This document shows, piece by piece, positions 62,951 through 64,000 of a DNA stretch of 64,000 nucleotides. Position 1 is the first letter of the stretch. The number at the start of each line of letters is the position of its first letter. The translations under genes were made by a program, and so were the position numbers. The notes beneath the pieces are model-generated. The model saw nothing but the letters and a program-made list of their open reading frames with translations. It made no database searches and was not told where the DNA came from. Where the stretch lies: NCBI GenBank assembly GCA_917880885.1, contig OU862913.1:40023460-40087459 (forward strand), given 5' to 3'. The stretch comes from Limnephilus marmoratus (taxonomy: Eukaryota; Arthropoda; Insecta; Trichoptera; Limnephilidae).

Positions 62951-64000
62951 TGGTTCTACACCAGGGGACTGAAGGGACAGGTCCCACCAGATATTCCAAA
63001 AACATACCCAGAAAAAATTGACTCTTTGTGTTCACAAAAAATAATGAATGCGTTCTCAATATAAAAGTAATTAACAGTTGCAAAAATATAATCTTAAAAA
63101 TTATTTTTTATATTTTTTGGATATTTTTTGGCTCTAAATTTGAGAAGTTTCTGCGAACGAACGTGCGACCTCTCCCATTTCGTCCTTTTAGCATACCATA
63201 AATAAACCACTCCCTAGATCGATATCTTCGGGCCTTCTCCATACTAGACGGTTTGTCATCATTGTCACCAACTTAACCAAAAATAAAATGGTCCACCAAA
63301 CACAATAACATAGAGGAAGTTCAAGGTCATTTGTCGCCATAGACAATATAATTGCATTTTACCTACTTTATTAATTCATTAGCCAAATAAATTATTTAAA
63401 AATAAAAATGCTTGAGCGCAGAAAAATGCTTTAGTTTCCCCAAAAAAACAACGTTCCATCTGACAAAGCCTGAGGGAATGAGCTTTACATCATTTTTAGA
63501 GCTCATTTTCTCAGCAGGGAGCTTTGTCAGATGGAAACCTGTTACACTGAGGAAATAAAAAAATCAAGCGTTAGTATAAAACCTAAAATACTCTTGTAAT
63601 ATGAGCTCCTTATAAAAGGAAAACATTTTCAAATAATGATTATGGTTTTCTACAACGAATTTACATTTTTCTGCTTGAAATATGATAACTCGGGGGTACA
63701 TGTCTAAATACTTTTTATTTTCAGAAAGACAATCGATAATAGCACATAAAAACACTGGTTCGGTGAATTCTATGAATTGCTGTATTGTTTGTTTATGTAC
63801 GTTCATCTTTAATGTCATAAATATATATATGGCGTTTTAGCCATTTTTCCTTTCCAGCAGTCACCGTACAGTTTCTTGTAGAGTGAAATAAAAAATCTAC
63901 ATATTCTAACTATCCTTTCAACCGAAATTAAACTGAGTATACCTTCATCGGAGACCCATTTCAGCCATCTCACAGTAAAAACCGCATCTTATGTTCTGAA
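62951..64000. other. Right end of window
   Basis: A small inverted repeat lies at 63454-63535 (TTCCATCTGACAAAGC and its inverse). Otherwise unassigned. An acceptor-like ATTTCAG at about 63957-63963 opens a phase-0 frame to the edge, too short to judge. Confidence 0.4.

Noticed and set aside
63857..63890. Acceptor-like TTTCCAGCAG followed by coding
   Set aside because: In the required phase it stops after eight codons.
63964..64000. Possible next protease exon after ATTTCAG
   Set aside because: Phase 0 is open to the edge, but only 12 codons are visible, with no family motif and a weak pyrimidine tract.

Overview
The window is AT-rich eukaryotic DNA with GT-AG introns, tRNA-derived SINEs, several non-LTR retrotransposon clades and many DNA transposons. 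The one host gene I can reconstruct belongs to the arthropod CLIP-domain protease family. An arthropod, most likely an insect, is the best reading. I cannot name the order from sequence alone.

Main gene: 21 exons on the + strand from 15274 to 61550 encode 664 residues of a secreted multi-clip serine protease homolog, and the 3' end lies beyond the window. It has a signal-peptide exon and then eight consecutive clip domains. Each clip is split over a 104-nt exon carrying Cys1-Cys3 and a shorter exon carrying Cys4-Cys6. A Cys-containing linker follows, then the first part of a chymotrypsin-fold domain. That fold has Phe in place of the catalytic His and Asn in place of the catalytic Asp, so it should be catalytically dead. 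The layout recalls Drosophila masquerade, which has five clip-like domains and an inactive protease domain, but with more clips. Introns between clips are homologous to one another, so the array grew by duplication of exon pairs together with flanking intron. Clip 7 has lost Cys2 and Cys4, which are disulfide partners in the family.

Repeats: everything else is mobile DNA. 1-15 kb holds a LINE ORF1 fragment, SINEs, a LINE 3' end, two Helitron-like elements, a piggyBac pseudogene, an LTR-like block and a dead mariner. Intron 1 (15.3-28.1 kb) holds a Tc1/mariner-type element with a catalytic deletion, LINE fragments and a 5'-truncated RTE. The intron at 36-43 kb holds a LINE with a second LINE nested inside it. 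The intron at 45-52.5 kb holds a 4.6-kb element with 33-bp terminal inverted repeats, inserted in a SINE. 55-63 kb is mostly SINEs and foldback elements.

Repeat names used below are local. Family A is a repeat with an internal tRNA-like segment, always on +. Family B is a tRNA-headed SINE of about 410 bp. Family C is another tRNA-headed SINE. Family G is a short retroelement whose 3' tail matches that of the LINE at 2971-4119 (LINE-1).
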